DNA of 64,000 bases from Hevea brasiliensis. Its lineage: Eukaryota; Streptophyta; Magnoliopsida; Malpighiales; Euphorbiaceae. Every line of letters starts with the position of its first letter. Positions within the stretch are counted from its first letter, which is position 1. The DNA lies in assembly GCF_030052815.1 (NCBI RefSeq), contig NC_079510.1:25046823-25110822 (forward strand). The letters run 5' to 3'. Shown piece by piece: positions 1 through 9,851 of this stretch. The notes beneath the pieces are model-generated. The model did no database searches. It saw only the letters and a list, made by a program, of their open reading frames with translations, and had not been told where the DNA came from. Made by a program: the position numbers and the translations under genes.

Positions 1-561
1 TATGGTTTGGTTATTTTCATTCTTTACCAAGAAAACAGAACCAAAAAAACTTTGTAGCAGAAAATATTGGAATCAAATTTGAACTTGATGAACACAAAGC
101 AACTTTTCTATGATAATTTTTTACTATCAGAATTCTTTATCCATCCAAATATCTTCAATTTCATTGCAGTGAAGAACTGAAGATCCTCACAACTTTGCTT
201 AAACAGTCATCAAATGAGAGGGAAAAAAAAAAAGGAGATTGGGCAGAGGGATAAAACAAGAGTTCATTAAACAATAGAACAAAAACAAAAACATTGCACT
301 ATCAACAACCCATATATTGGAAAGTACGCTTGCCATATCAAGCCTACAGCACTACTTTTCAAGTGTCAATCATCATCAACAAACAGTTGATTCCATTACT
401 AATGTAAACCAATAACTTGAGATAATATTTATCAGTAACCTAATATGCATTTAGACTATAAATTGATGTCCATTCAGCCATTTCAAATTCCAGAAGAAAA
501 TGATAAAGAGCCTTTTACAGTTATGTTACCCATACCATTGAACAAAATTTCAACCATCATT
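1..561. other. AT-rich non-coding flank
   Basis: No reading frame, RNA gene or element terminus can be supported here. The sequence is A-rich with short purine runs. Similarity to the 3' LTR of the next element begins only at about 562. This may be intergenic DNA or the intron of a cellular gene (see 5030-5260); nothing in the sequence decides it. Confidence 0.5.
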
Positions 562-731
562 TAGGAGTTTAAAGGAGCAGTCATATCTGTATCAAGATTA
601 ATTCAAGAATCAACAAAAGAAGCATATTCTTTTTTCACTCTATTTCTTCTCTCTAATTCTTTCCTTCTAACTGCTTTCTCTAATTCTTCTCTTTCTTCTA
701 CTGTTTCTTCTCTTCTTGAAAGCTAAAACCT
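562..731 (+). repeat. 5' LTR remnant (truncated)
   Basis: This stretch matches about 4008-4190: both carry a TTTAAAGG or TATAAAGG box, a CAGTCATA stretch, AGAAGCATATTC and a long pyrimidine-rich tract rich in TTCTTCTC. The first roughly 190 bp of the 3' LTR (3817-4007) have no counterpart here, so the 5' LTR is truncated just upstream of its TATA-like box. The exact LTR end is uncertain by a few bases. Confidence 0.7.
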
Positions 732-742
732 TGTATCAGAGC
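732..742 (+). promoter_or_regulatory. Primer-binding site, initiator Met-tRNA type
   Basis: TGTATCAGAGC resembles the plant initiator Met-tRNA complement TGGTATCAGAGC with one base lost. It lies directly after the 5' LTR remnant, as expected for minus-strand DNA priming. Confidence 0.65.
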
Positions 743-792
743 TTTGTTACTACTGGGCTTTGCTTCCAAGTTGATTGGTGAGAGTCACAACA

Positions 793-2050
793 ATGGCTAG
801 AAGTGTTGTAGTGAATCAGGAGGCCATCAGGAGTGCTGAGTTGGAAGAAAATATCCGGAATGTCCAAAGTCGAACAGACAGAGCACTTGAGGAAATCAGA
901 GTTGAGATAAAAACAGAACAATATTGAGCTCATGAGAGTCGTTCTTGATAAAATGTGATCCTTATTGGCTGGATTCTTGAGTGAAAAAATGCCAAAGGAG
1001 TGAGTAGCGGGAGGGTGATGTTGCCATGAAGTTGGACAGAGTTGAGGGCAGGGGAATCTTGCCAACTCCTAAGGAATTTTTGAGTGCCCAACAGAGGGAG
1101 CAAGGAAGTTCTGGGCCTTCAATGGAGATAAGAGAAATACATGGATTATTGCCCAAAATTGAGTTGGTGACGTGATGGATGGGAGCCTAGTGTGTGCCTA
1201 AGAAAGTGTGAAAAGTACATTAAAGTACATTGGGCGCCCAAAGTACATTAAAGTACATTGGGCGCCCAAAGTGCAAAGGGTGAGCATTGCTAGTCTCTTT
1301 TTGGTGGAAAGGGATGATCCTTGGTTTCATAACTGGAGCAAAGGAAAAGGGAATGTGTATTGAGAAGAGTTTGAGAGAGGGTTATGTGGTAGATTTGGAG
1401 ATCCAAAGATGGAGCATGTGGCGGAAGAGTTCATGAAAATGAGGCAAGAAGGCACTGTGGAAGATTATCAAGACAAGTTTGAAGAATTGAGGATCCGGAT
1501 GGAGATAATTATGCCACAGTTAGGGTTGGCATATTATCCGTCAAGATTCATTGGAAGTTTGAAGGATGAGATTAGGCATATGGTTAGAATAATGAGGCCT
1601 AATTCCTTGTTTCATGCTTTTGAGATTGCTAAATTTTAGAGAAAAAAAAATTTGATTGGAATTAATAGAACTACTATTTTTACACCTAAAACCTTCACCA
1701 GCTGCTTCAGATCCACACCAGGTCCCAATACCACAGCTCTTTCTTGCCAAACTTCACAATTGCACCAAACTTTTCCTTATTCTCCAAGATCAACACTGAC
1801 ACAAATACAAGATTCAAGACACATAACAGAACCTGAAAAGCCACCCAATTCAATAGTCAACAATAAACCAACTCAGCAACATAATCAAACCAATACAAGA
1901 AAGCCAAGGCATGTTTTAGGTGTGGACAAAGGTATTTTCCTGTACACTCTTGCAAGCAAAAGAGTGCAATGTCTTTATATGCTAATGAGCAAGATACAGG
2001 CTTGTACTAACAGCAAGGAAAGGAAGGGAAGGAATGAGAGGTTGACGGAT
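793..2050 (+). pseudogene. gag remnant, chromovirus
   Basis: A start codon at 793 opens 44 codons before a stop at 925. Frames then shift repeatedly. The retrotransposon gag core is clearest at 1409-1639 (76 residues), with the family signature of an acidic helix followed by VEDYQDKFEEL and a later SLKDEIRHMVR. A zinc knuckle is readable in yet another frame at 1912-1953, with cysteines in CFRCG and a final HSC, the spaced version usual in plant chromoviruses. Intact gag would coat the RNA genome in cytoplasmic particles. This copy cannot make a full protein. Confidence 0.8.
1212..1267 (+). repeat. 28-bp tandem duplication
   Basis: Two exact adjacent 28-bp copies (1212-1239 and 1240-1267). 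Each contains AAAGTACATT twice and ends in the palindrome GGGCGCCC. It lies in the decayed gag and adds to the frame disruption. Confidence 0.9.
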
Positions 2051-2101
2051 TTTATTTTAACAAATTGATATTGAGCGACTGAAATGACATAACCATATAA
2101 G

Positions 2102-3765
2102 TTGAGGGGACAGTGCAATTTACTCCAATTATGTACTAACAGCAAGCCCTTAATAGATCTATTAAAGAAGGATGCATTTCAGTGGTCTGAGGTAACTCAA
2201 CAAGCTTTTGCTAAACTCAGGTCTGCCACGTCTACAGCCCTTGATTTGGCACTTCCTGATTTCTCCAGACCCTTTATAATTGAGAAAAATGACAGTGTTT
2301 ATGGCACATGTGCAATTTTGCAACAAGGGCATTTTATTGCTTTCATTTCCAAAGCATTTGGGCCAAAAAAATAAAGCTCTTTCAGCATATGAAAAAGAGC
2401 TCCTGGCCATCACTTTTGCTGTCACAAAATGGCAGCACTACTTTGAGCAAGGCAAATTTTCTATTAAAACTGACAATGAAAGTATCAAATTTCTCTTGGA
2501 ACTAAAGCTGCACACTAATTTACAGCTAAAGGGTACTTCAAAGTTGCTTGGTTTGGATTACAAAATCTTGTATAGGAAAGGACTTGCTTGGTTTGGATTA
2601 CAAAATCTTGTATAGGAAAGGACTTAAAAAATGAGCCAGAATAAAAGGTGTGGTATGTGCTAGATGTAAAGGAGAACATTGTGAACATTGTGCTCTACCA
2701 GGATCGTTGCAACCACATCCAATTCCTTCTCAGGCTTGGCAGCATATCTAAATGGACTTCATTGAACAGCTGCCTAAATTAGGAGATAAAGTTGTCGTCT
2801 TGGTGGTAGTTTGTAGATTCACCAAGTATGGACATTTCCTGGCTCTCACACATCCTTTTACTGCCTCTTCAGTTGCCAAAATTTTCTTAGATAACATTTT
2901 TAAACTTCATGGAGTGCCCTTGTCCATTTTCACTGATAGGGACAAAATTTTTACAAGTGTTTTCCGGAAAGAATTTTTCAGGCTGTTGGGAACCTCTATT
3001 ACATTCACTATTGCATACCATCCTCAATCTATTGGTCAAACAGAGAGGCTGAAACAGTGTTTAGAAGGGTACCTAAGGTGCATGACACACCACCAATAAG
3101 CTTCTTAGTTTAAGGGGCATTTATTGGCAGAGTGGAAGTGCAACACCACTTATCATATTGCCATAAAAACAACACTATTTGAAGCATTGTATGGATATCA
3201 ATCCAATCCATTCACAGTTCTTCCTTCTGATGAGACACCAATTAATGCTGTAGTGGACTTATTCCACCAGAGGCAACATATTATGGCTCTTCCCAAATAC
3301 AACTTGCAACATGCCCAAAATAGGATGAAACAACAAGCTTATAAGAAAAGATCATCAAGGGTTTTTGAAGCAGGAGATTGGTTTCACCTGAAACTTCAAC
3401 CTTATATCCAGTCTTCCCTTGCTATTAGGAAGACTCTTAAGCTTACAGCTAAGTACTATGGGCACTTTCAAAGTGTAGCAAAAGTGGGTACAGTAGCTTA
3501 CAAGCTTAAGTTACCACCCTCTTGCAGCATTCATCTTGTTGTCCATGTTTCTTTACTCAAAAAGAAACTTGGAAATGATGTTACTCTTACTTTAGAGCTT
3601 CCTGCAATCAAGGAAGATCAAACTATAGAAGCAGCACCAAAACAATTGCTCCAGACCACAACTATTGTTAGAAATGAGATTCCAGTCGACCAAGGTTTCA
3701 TTAAGTGGCTCAATCTTCCAATGGACGATGCTACTTGGGAAGATCAAGCCTTCATCCAAGCATAG
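2102..3765 (+). pseudogene. pol remnant: RNase H, integrase, chromodomain
   Basis: 2102-2374 holds the RT/RNase H connection (FQWSEVTQQAFAKL) and the start of RNase H. A frameshift moves the RNase H to 2280-2615 (ALSAYEKELLAITFAVTKW, then IKTDNESIKFLLE). 2752-3099 is the integrase core, with first aspartate region MDFIEQLP, the later FTDRDKIFTS and the AYHPQSIGQTER motif carrying the last acidic residue. 3124-3765 is the integrase C-terminal part (FEAGDWFHLKLQPY) and a chromodomain-like end. Protease and RT fingers and palm are absent. Stops and frameshifts separate all segments, so no enzyme can be made. Confidence 0.85.
2544..2623 (+). repeat. 40-bp tandem duplication in RNase H remnant
   Basis: Two adjacent identical 40-bp units (2544-2583 and 2584-2623), each starting TTGCTTGGTTTGG. 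The unit is not a multiple of three, so the duplication shifts the RNase H frame. Confidence 0.9.
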
Positions 3766-3816
3766 TTTCCTGATTTTAAACCTTATTGGGACTAGAAGGT
3801 TCTCATGGAGAGGTAT

Positions 3817-4190
3817 TGTTACATATAAGAAAGAGGCAAAGAGGGGAGCGGAGTTGACTGAAATGTAGTTAAGTGCGTTGTGGTGTTTATTGATTGGGTA
3901 GCAGAGAATAAATAGTAGGAATAAGTAGGAGAGAATGATGAGGGACTTGAGAGGTTAAGGATTGGAGGGAAAATTTGTTAGTAGCAATTATAGTTGTCTC
4001 TTGCAGTTAGGAGTATAAAGGAGCAGTCATACTTGTATCAAGATTCATTCAAGAAGCAATAACAGAAGCATATTCTTTTCTCTCTTTATTTCTTCTCTCT
4101 AATTCTTTCCTTCCTAACTTTTTTTTTTCCTGATTCTTCTCTCATTTCTTCTCTTTCTTCTCCTATTTCTTCTCTTCTCAAAAGCTGAAA
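3817..4190 (+). repeat. 3' LTR of decayed chromovirus
   Basis: Starts TGTTACATATAAG after the purine-containing stretch GGAGAGGTAT, which may be the decayed polypurine tract. From about 4008 it matches the 5' LTR remnant: TATAAAGG box, pyrimidine-rich tract, then AAAAGCTGAAACTCTG. The 3' boundary is approximate because the two copies differ at the end. Confidence 0.7.
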
Positions 4191-5029
4191 CTCTGTTTCC
4201 AGGGTATCTACTAACACAATGTTTCTTTTTCCTAGCTCATGTTGCAACCTTTGTCGATGTTTGATTTCATAATTATCAAGAAGAAATACAAAAAAGTTTG
4301 GACTTTTGGGTAAGATAAAGGAAGGGGAGAGCTAAAGGTGTGCAAATGGTCTCAATAACCAAAATACTAAAATATGAAAACAGAACGAACCAAATATATA
4401 GGCAAAACCAAACCAACTAGTACAATTTTTGGCTACTCTCCCCCAACACAATAAACACAATACTGATAGGCAGAAAACGAAATTTATGCACATCTACAGA
4501 AACACAGAATATTAGAAAAGGACAAATGAACAAATCACATTCCTCAAATTATGCCAGCTGAACTCAGATGATACAAGATTTGGATTTGAAAGCTCCAGTC
4601 TCTTTCTCCTCTGAAATATTGTAGTTTCCGACTTGGAAATCTTCAAACAATGTTATCAAAAATCCTACGGCAAGTAAGAGTTCGACAGATACCATTTCAA
4701 TAATAAAGCAATTAAGAGTTCCAGAACCGAGTTAAAATTGAAGTCCGAAAGAGGAAGAAATTTGGCTCACCATTTCAAACCTTAATTTTCAGAAATGTAT
4801 TACAATACAAACTCAAGGGAATTAAGAATCAGTTGTTCCTGGATGTAGTCAGCAATACAAAATCATAGTGGTTTCATTGCATGAACAATGAGATCTTTCG
4901 ATAGATACAAAATCAGTTGCATCTGCTACTTGCTTTGTCTATATATACAAATGAGATCTAAGTTGCATTCTTAATAAATCTGCCTGTTGCTATTATCCCC
5001 TATACCGAAGCGACACTGAGATAACTCAC
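4191..5029. other. Non-coding stretch
   Basis: AT-rich sequence without supported ORFs, element termini or RNA genes. It resembles 1-561 in composition and may be the same pre-insertion locus on the other side of the chromovirus. Confidence 0.45.
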
Positions 5030-5260
5030 CTGTGAGAAGCGGGCCGAGAGCTTGAGGACCGTCTGTGTAGAAGCGAGACTGTGAATGGAGGGCGATCTGT
5101 GTAAAAGCGAGGTTGAGGGCCGTCAGTTATTGGCGTGCGGTGTGGCGACCATATTGAAATAGACGAGAGAATGAGAATGGGGACCCGCGGTTGGAGCAAA
5201 AGACCGTAACAGATGCGATGAGATAATGAGATAAGGTCTAGGTTTATTTGTTAGTGGACT
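5030..5260 (-). other. Possible 5' exon of a cellular gene
   Basis: This patch is richer in GC than its surroundings and does not resemble any element here. On the minus strand it is pyrimidine-rich and ends in CTCACAG followed by GTGAGTTAT, a strong plant splice-donor match (exon end at 5030, GT at 5029-5028). It carries an internal imperfect repeat around TCTGTGTAGAAGCGAG and TCTGTGTAAAAGCGAG. This pattern suits a 5'-UTR exon of a minus-strand gene running toward position 1. No downstream exon is recognised, so this is speculative. Confidence 0.25.
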
Positions 5261-5469
5261 GCTCAAGGCGATGTTTTAAGGTAAAATACGCACAGAAACC
5301 TATTTTTATAATAATAATAAAAAAGAATCTCTAAATCATAAGTAATATTAATCGTGCTTTAATTTATCTTAATTATTTAAAAAATTGATTTCTAAAATGC
5401 AGTTGGCGGTTAGTCTTATCTTCTGATAAGGTTTTTCATCTTGCTTTAACAAGTTTTTTCATTCTCTTT

Positions 5470-6572
5470 GTGTATTCTTTGTTTGTTGTTTTCTGCACGG
5501 TATTTCAATTAGAATCTAGTTCCATAGATTTAGATTTTGCTTCTATTTCCCTCGAGGAAGAAGAAGATAAAGGAGTCGAGGTTGAGGACAATATTAGCCA
5601 AGATAATGTTGTTGATTATGGAATGTGTCTTATGCATTACTTTATCACAGACTGTGTCATTAATTTTAATGCTATGAAGCACACCGTGGCCACATTGTGG
5701 CACCTTGGTAAAGGAATTTGCATCAAGGAGTTGGGGTCATCTCTATTTATGTTTCAGTTTTTTCATGAGGTTGATGTTAGTCGAGTCGTTGATCTGAGTC
5801 CTTGGTCATTTGACCAACATCTGTTGCTGTTCAAGCGTCTGAATTCTAATGAACAACCTACAAATGTTCAGTTATTCCACACTTTAATGTGGGTGCAACT
5901 ACATGCTCTACCTCTGGGATTTATGTTAGAACGCATGGCTTCCACAATTGGAAACTTCATTGGAGGATTTGTTGAGGCAGATTCTAGCAATTATTTCAGT
6001 ATTTCGCGTAGTTATATGAGGATCCGTGTTTGTATTGATGTCCAATTGGCATTGAAACGTCATTTGAAGATCAATAAAGCTGGCAGAGATTGGGTTTGGG
6101 TCACCTTTAAATATGAGTGTCTTTCTACATTTTGCTTTATTTGTGGTAAGCTTGGGCACTTTGAAAGGTTCGTTTAACATTTGTTCGATCAACCTAGCAC
6201 AAACCATGAATGCCTTTATGGTGCCTAGATAAGGGCAGGTGGTCAACTATCTCAAATGGGGATCGGTGATAAATGGCTTTGAGATAGTGTTTTGATAGCA
6301 CAGTATGTTTGTAAAGATCAGTTGAGACCTCTGAAAGAAACTACTTTGAGTAGTGGGAAGTAGGTAGTGGTGGGTCTCTATTGAGTGGGGATCTTCATCA
6401 TGGTACCATTTTAGATGCACGTGAAATAGGGCAAATTGGGTTAGACCTAACTTTATTAAATGAATCACTATCTTTGATCAAAGGGGTTATTGTAGTGGAC
6501 TTTAAGAGACACAGATGGGAAGATGTGGGCTTACACAAACAGGTTCAAAATGTAGTTAAGGATCCAGCCTAA
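5470..6572 (+). pseudogene. LINE ORF1 (DUF4283 and zinc knuckle)
   Basis: The first 235 codons (to 6177) are open. After an acidic N-terminal stretch (LEEEEDKGVEVED), residues about 45-185 look like the DUF4283 domain of plant LINE ORF1, with LWHLGKGICIKELG, VVDLSPWSFDQHLLLFKR and WVQLHALPLGFM. A CCHC-type knuckle follows (CFICGKLGHFERF), with its last cysteine lost at the frameshift before the stop. Traces of the C-terminal part continue with stops to about 6572. ORF1 proteins bind their own RNA to form the transposition particle. The upstream start is not certain, because the first Met precedes a hydrophobic stretch untypical of the family. Confidence 0.8.
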
Positions 6573-6612
6573 AGTATGTTTGTTTCAAAAAGCGATATAA
6601 TGGCGGGCTCAT

Positions 6613-9600
6613 TGTACCATCCTCACTTTACGTAGTCCATACGTTCTACTGTTCCGATGGCTAATGTCTGTCTAGATAGCCAGGATGTCTGAAACTACAC
6701 TTAAATGATAGTAAGGAGACATAAAATGATGAAATATATGATAAGAAAATACAAGAAAAATTAAAGAAAAATAAACGAGATGAAATATAACTAGGTTAAA
6801 TGAGTTGCGGTTCTAGCAATGGGTGACCGTATCGGGAAGTTACTGCATAGACAGTTGACAACCCTAGACCCGCGAGAAACTCTAAGAAATAATTTTCGGA
6901 ATTTAATTAAGGGTTTACTAAGATATAATTAACATTAGAAATGTCAAAGAAAATTTAGTTAATCAGTACAGATGAAAATGAAAATTAAAGGAACCGTCGG
7001 ATCAGGAATTTAATCGGTATTACCGAAAAAGTTGGATTATAACCCGAAGAGAGGTATTTTGGTTATTTGATACCTAGAGTTGACTTTTGACCTAAATATC
7101 CATTAAAATAAGTGGTATTAAATTTTGAAAATCCCATTAAAACATGAAATTACATGTAATGTAATTAAAGAAAATGTGGGGGAATAATTACAAATATTGA
7201 AACATTGATTATAAAAATAATTAATTAAACTTAATGGAGAGTATAAAAGCCATAAGAAGACAAACTCCACCACTTCACTTTCATTTCTTCTTCAATCTTC
7301 TAACCATGGCCAAAAATGGGTTCTTCATTTTCTCCATGGAAGTTTTCATGCAAGCTTAGAAATCCCTCCCTTCTCAACATAAAATCACAAGATCACTTCA
7401 TTAAACTTTGTCTCTACACCTTGGGAAGGCTATAGGTAGCAACAAGAAGTGAAAATTTTGAAGTTTTACAAGCTTGGGAATTCCTTGATTAAAGGTTAGT
7501 GCTTATATCTTCTTCCTTGCTTCATTAAAAATTGAATTGAGGTTGATTTGAATTGATGTGCTAAGAAAATTGAAGAAAATGATGAGGAATGGTGAGCTCT
7601 TCATTTTGGCAGCCATGGGAAATTTGGGAATTTAATTAATTCATGTATGAAAGAGGTGATTTGTGATGTTGATTAAGGTAATTATATGTGTTAGAATTTG
7701 ATTGCATGTGTAGGTTTGAGGTTGACAAATTGAATTAGGGTTTTAAATTGATTATTGGAGACTTGTGTAAATTGCTAGAAATTTGACCAATTGAGATTTG
7801 ATTGATGATATTAGAAGTCTCATGAATGCAAATATATAGTTTGGGAGTCAAAGGAATGAAATTGGAAGTGTAAAATTTTCTTGCAGGTTGAGAATTGTTG
7901 AAAACAGTGTGTATTTTGAGCCCTAACCGAAATTGTGTGATCCCAATTAGTATGAAGCCAATTGAAGGTAAAACTAGACCTAAAATGCACTAATTTTCAT
8001 GTAGAAACTATGCCCAAATTTTGCCTAAAAAGTGACCTAAATATTGCCCTAATGTGGATTACCAAATAGTGATCCCAGAAAATTGACCAAATGAACAGTG
8101 TTTCTTCATTTGGTCATAACTCACTCTAGACAGGTCCAAATGACCTGAAGTTTATACCATTGGAAAGCTTAGACATAGGGCTATAACTTTTGTGAAGAAC
8201 ACAAAGCCCAGGAATGCCATTAACCAAGTCAAATTGCTTGCACAATTTGAGACACCAAAACTATCCAGAACCAAAATAGCCTAGAATTACTGGACATATG
8301 CAACTTGACCAGTTTTGGCAAAGAGGCCATAACTTGGTCCATAGAACTCCAAATGCCCTAAAACTAGTGGCAAAATTTCCATAAGACATAAACCTACAAG
8401 ATTGGTATTTTGACCAAAACCCAAAAATCAAGAGAAATAGGTCAATTGGCTAGGTCAAGTCAGTGTATAAATTTTGGAAATGTGCATAAGTAACCATTAA
8501 CTCCAGCATAGTCTTTTAAGCATATCTACCACTAAAAAACTTCAATGGAGATGTACCATATAGTTCTAGAAACTTGAGAAATAGGGCCTTAACTTTGTTT
8601 TAGACATCTTCCTCAAATTATGAATGTAAAAAGCTTAAATTTTGGGTTAAAGTTACTGACCAAAATGGGACTCATGTTAGTATAGGACATTTGAGTCCAG
8701 ACCAATAATGTGACTATAATTAATTCAACAAGACTTGAAAAATTGCAACTAGAAATTTTGAGTGACCATAAGACATAGGGCAACAAATCCTATGAAGTGC
8801 ACTGGGCTTAAATGTTGCTAGAACCTGTTCAAATAAATTACTAAAGTGTAATACCAATACTGCCTAGTTAAGAACCAGAATTTGCAACTAAACCAGTTAT
8901 GGTTATTTGATCATAACTTGAGTTATACAAATTCAAATTACATGATTCAAAAGGGAAAATAAAGATAAGACATAGAGAAACAACTTTCGTAAGGAAGTGG
9001 GGCCAAACAATGGCCATAAACTGCTCAATTTGATATGCAAAGTCAAGACAGTAAAACTATACCTAAAGAAAGGTTCTTGAAAAAAATTATATTTAGCAGG
9101 GACTTATCCCTAATAAGTCACTACATGCTAAATTATATAAAATAGGTATGTGGGACCTACTTTTTCACTATACATGGACATGAAAATTCTGTTAAATAAT
9201 TAATAATGCTTATTTGCTCAAAGTAAACCTAGGCTTATATATATATATAATTGGATTAATTGGTGTACCAATTAGAGATTACAGATAGCAGTACTGCCTA
9301 CATGAAAAATCATGGACTCACAATATATATTTGATATGATTGTTCTACAGGCTATATGCCTACCCATTAGCGATTGTGCCTAATTGTATTTCTGGCTTTA
9401 ACAGCCTGCCCTCTGGCCTTGTGCCTGACATGACAGACGTATACAAGATAGAATATTCCCGTGTATCTAGCCTTATAGTCTGTTATAGGTTACTTGGGCA
9501 TTGATATAATTTTAAAAGATTGAGAATGCACTGATATGATTTTAAAAAGACAGAAAAAGAAATAAATATATAGATAAGATCCTGATAATTAATTTATTCC

Positions 9601-9660
9601 CAAAGTGCAATAAAATATACAATTGACCTAGAATTGCAACATTATACATAGAATTATTTG
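6613..9660 (+). mobile_element. Truncated LTR related to the Tekay-like LTRs
   Basis: It starts TGTACCATCC and then follows the start of the 44378 LTR in order: TTCTACTGTTCCGATGG, a CTGTCTAGATAGCCAGGATG stretch, and AGGAGACATAAAATGATG. Further in come GTGACCGTATCGGGAAG, a TTTTGACCTAAATATCCATT stretch and CATAACTCACTCTAGACAGG. The family's terminal block (CTACGGGATCATGTTATGCC in the intact copy) is absent, so the 3' part is lost. No target duplication was found. It occupies the place where the LINE endonuclease N-terminus should be. The right boundary is approximate. Confidence 0.55.
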
Positions 9661-9683
9661 TTAATTAGATATAAATTTACATG

Positions 9684-9851
9684 GATGGTTATAAATTTAC
9701 ATGGGAGAGGGGAAGGGGTGCAGCGGATTGGGTAGAAGAGAAATTGGACAGATCAGTTGTTAATTAGATATGGCCCAATCAATTTCCAATTGCTAGATTA
9801 TCATCATTGGATACATCCTTATTTGATCATCTTCCAATTCTTCTTAAACCC
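9684..9851 (+). pseudogene. LINE ORF2 endonuclease, C-terminal part
   Basis: The frame reads through YKFTWERGRGAADWVEEKLD and a later FDHLPILLK, the last being the SDHxPI motif of LINE apurinic-like endonucleases with Ser changed to Phe. One in-frame stop lies in between. The reading continues in frame at 17176 after removal of the solo LTR and one copy of aaccc. The endonuclease nicks target DNA for target-primed reverse transcription. This copy is inactive. Confidence 0.75.
9847..9851. repeat. Target duplication aaccc (outer solo LTR)
   Basis: aaccc here and again at 17171-17175 flank the outer solo LTR exactly, showing it is a clean integration followed by LTR-LTR recombination. Confidence 0.85.

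Larger units (their letters stand above)
562..4190 (+). mobile_element. Decayed Ty3/gypsy chromovirus
   Basis: The order is partial 5' LTR, Met-tRNA-type primer site, gag, RNase H, integrase, chromodomain-like end and 3' LTR, which is the Ty3/gypsy order. The element is about 3.6 kb, far shorter than a complete one, because most of protease and RT is missing between about 2050 and 2102 and because the 5' LTR lacks its upstream half. The reading frame is broken many times. The C-terminal integrase tail ends in a chromodomain-like stretch (IKWLNLPMDDATWE), so a chromovirus lineage is likely. It is an old, non-mobile copy. Confidence 0.85.
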
